DNA from: Pseudomonadales bacterium
GTDB lineage: Bacteria; Pseudomonadota; Gammaproteobacteria; Pseudomonadales; Ketobacteraceae
Direction of reading: 5' to 3'
Length of the DNA stretch: 64,000 bases
Assembly (NCBI GenBank): GCA_002708905.1
Contig: PAPM01000023.1
Span: 1 to 64,000, forward strand
Of this stretch, positions 62,927 through 64,000 are shown piece after piece. Made by a program: the position numbers and the translations under genes. Below the pieces are notes generated by a model, which saw only the letters and a program-made list of their open reading frames with translations, made no database searches and had not been told where the DNA came from. Position 1 is the stretch's first letter. The number at the start of each line of letters is the position of its first letter.

Positions 62927-63993
62927 ACATGCCTCTATATGTTATCGATATCGGAGCCCGCACCCCGCTAGGTCTGCACACCGCAGCCTCTGCCGCTGCG
63001 GTGCGGGCAGCCATAAGCAGCTGCAGCGAACACCCCTGTATGATTGATCAGGCCGGCGAACCCATGGCGGCCTCCATGGATGCACTGCTGGAACCGGAGC
63101 TTCCTTGCAGGGAACGCATGTTAACCATGCTAAACACAGCCATGCTGGAAGCCGGCCAAAATCTGGCTATGCAAGACTCTGTAAAAAGCCTACCGGTGTT
63201 CCTGGGACTTCCCGAGCCCAGACCGGGATTCGACGAATCAGACGCACATTGGCTAACTCAGCGAGTCAATCAATCAGTTGATTTGCCCTTCAAAATTGAC
63301 AGGTGTCAGGCCTATATGAGCGGCAACAGCTCAGTTCTTTCCTTGATTGACATGGCTAAACATGAGATGGCTCAGGGTCTTTATGAGGCATGCCTTATCA
63401 GCGGCGTGGAAAGTTACTTCCACCCTGACACCATGCAATGGCTGGACGACAACAGACAACTTCTCGGCACGGTTTCCCGCTCCGGGTTCGTTCCCGGGGA
63501 AGGCGCAGGCGCCAGCCTAATCATGACACCCGCTGCGGCACAACGATCCGGTCTCAAACCTATTGCCCTTATCCACAACAGTGCCACCAACTGGGAAACC
63601 AAACTGATCAAGACCCAGGACATCAACCTGGGAGAAGCCCTGACACAAACCGTCCGCTCCACCGTAATGGGGTTGGATTTATCACAACAGGAACACATCA
63701 ACTCAATCTATTGCGACATTAATGGTGAGCGTTATCGCGGTGAAGAATGGGGGTTTGCCTGCTTGAAACTGGCCCATTACTTTGACGACCCAACCGGTTA
63801 CTGGAGCCCTGCAGACTGCTGGGGCGATATGGGTGCGGCCTCAGGAGCATTATTTTTGGGACTGGCCACACAAGCAGCGCAACGGGGATATGCAGCAGGT
63901 AAACGCAACCTGTTGTGGACCGGATCAGAAAATGGATTACGGGCGGCGGCCTTGTTGGAAGCGGACGTGATGCCGAGCCCGTATAGAGGTTAA
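62923..63993 (+). CDS. ketosynthase-fold (thiolase-like) pseudoenzyme, type VI secretion accessory
   Basis: The 356-residue protein has the FabF-type thiolase fold: N-terminal VIDIGARTPLG, the SGFVPGEGAGASLIM strand-helix and a C-terminal GAASGALFLGLA. The catalytic positions are altered: the nucleophile Cys is Tyr131 (QAYMSGNSSVL), the HGT histidine is Asp265 (YCDINGER) and the last histidine is Asp302 (CWGDMGAASG). It is unlikely to make C-C bonds and may serve as a scaffold or acyl binder. It overlaps DUF2169 by 4 nt. An ATG at 63998, four bases after the stop, is probably the next gene of the operon, cut by the window. Confidence 0.82.
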   Translation: MNMPLYVIDIGARTPLGLHTAASAAAVRAAISSCSEHPCMIDQAGEPMAASMDALLEPELPCRERMLTMLNTAMLEAGQNLAMQDSVKSLPVFLGLPEPRPGFDESDAHWLTQRVNQSVDLPFKIDRCQAYMSGNSSVLSLIDMAKHEMAQGLYEACLISGVESYFHPDTMQWLDDNRQLLGTVSRSGFVPGEGAGASLIMTPAAAQRSGLKPIALIHNSATNWETKLIKTQDINLGEALTQTVRSTVMGLDLSQQEHINSIYCDINGERYRGEEWGFACLKLAHYFDDPTGYWSPADCWGDMGAASGALFLGLATQAAQRGYAAGKRNLLWTGSENGLRAAALLEADVMPSPYRG

Positions 63994-64000
63994 CCCAATG

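Overview
The window is a chromosomal stretch of a gammaproteobacterium. The gene content and order (trpE-trpG-trpD-trpC, tamA-tamB, lptD-surA-pdxA-rsmA-apaG-apaH with amgK-murU-djlA divergent, pilMNOPQ-aroK-aroB-damX-gltB-gltD-hemE, mrcA divergent from pilM) match Pseudomonadales and marine Oceanospirillales-type genomes. A mid-50s GC content by eye and a mix of lipoprotein esterases, a polysaccharide deacetylase and a type VI accessory operon suggest a marine or soil member such as the Alcanivorax/Ketobacter group. That placement is inference; no rRNA or tRNA gene is present to fix it.

Layout. 1-5650: the end of an HD-GYP regulator, a DUF1244 gene, a large unrecognised lipoprotein with a coding relic of a relative upstream, and a carboxylesterase lipoprotein. 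5860-11640: tamA-tamB (outer-membrane assembly) and, convergent to them, two sister genes for tiny membrane-anchored acidic proteins. 11827-18180: tryptophan genes, all on the minus strand, interrupted between trpG and trpD by an opposing STAS/SpoIIAA-like gene, followed by gph and rpe. 18305-28816: envelope biogenesis and housekeeping. The minus-strand amgK-murU-djlA set (MurNAc recycling) is divergent from the plus-strand lptD-surA-pdxA-rsmA-apaG-apaH operon. 29226-34052: the PrkA kinase/YeaH/SpoVR stress module. 34081-41608: accessory metabolism, with a secreted protein carrying two PhlG-like (DAPG hydrolase) domains, its divergent TetR regulator with a 24-bp operator-like palindrome, a crotonase, a tyrosine-phosphatase-like protein with unusual active-site spacing, an alpha/beta-hydrolase lipoprotein, an AraC regulator, a polysaccharide deacetylase and a hotdog thioesterase. 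41679-57213: a minus-strand block of hemE, gltD, gltB, damX, aroB, aroK and pilQPONM. 57423-59963: PBP1A. 60152-64000: the first genes of a type VI secretion accessory operon.

How the parts work together. TamAB, LptD and SurA build the outer membrane. AmgK/MurU recycle MurNAc to UDP-MurNAc for the wall that PBP1A polymerises and DamX helps divide. PilMNOPQ is the alignment subcomplex and secretin of type IV pili. AroB/AroK feed chorismate to TrpE/G/D/C. GltB/GltD supply glutamate.

The strongest leads for new biology are: (i) the tightly overlapped type VI operon DUF6484 / PKMT-like methyltransferase / DUF2169 / ketosynthase-fold protein, in which all three ketosynthase catalytic residues are replaced; (ii) a 96-nt inverted-repeat element upstream of hemE that folds on paper into a three-way junction; (iii) the secreted tandem PhlG-like protein under an apparent TetR switch; and (iv) the twin micro-proteins beside the trp genes.
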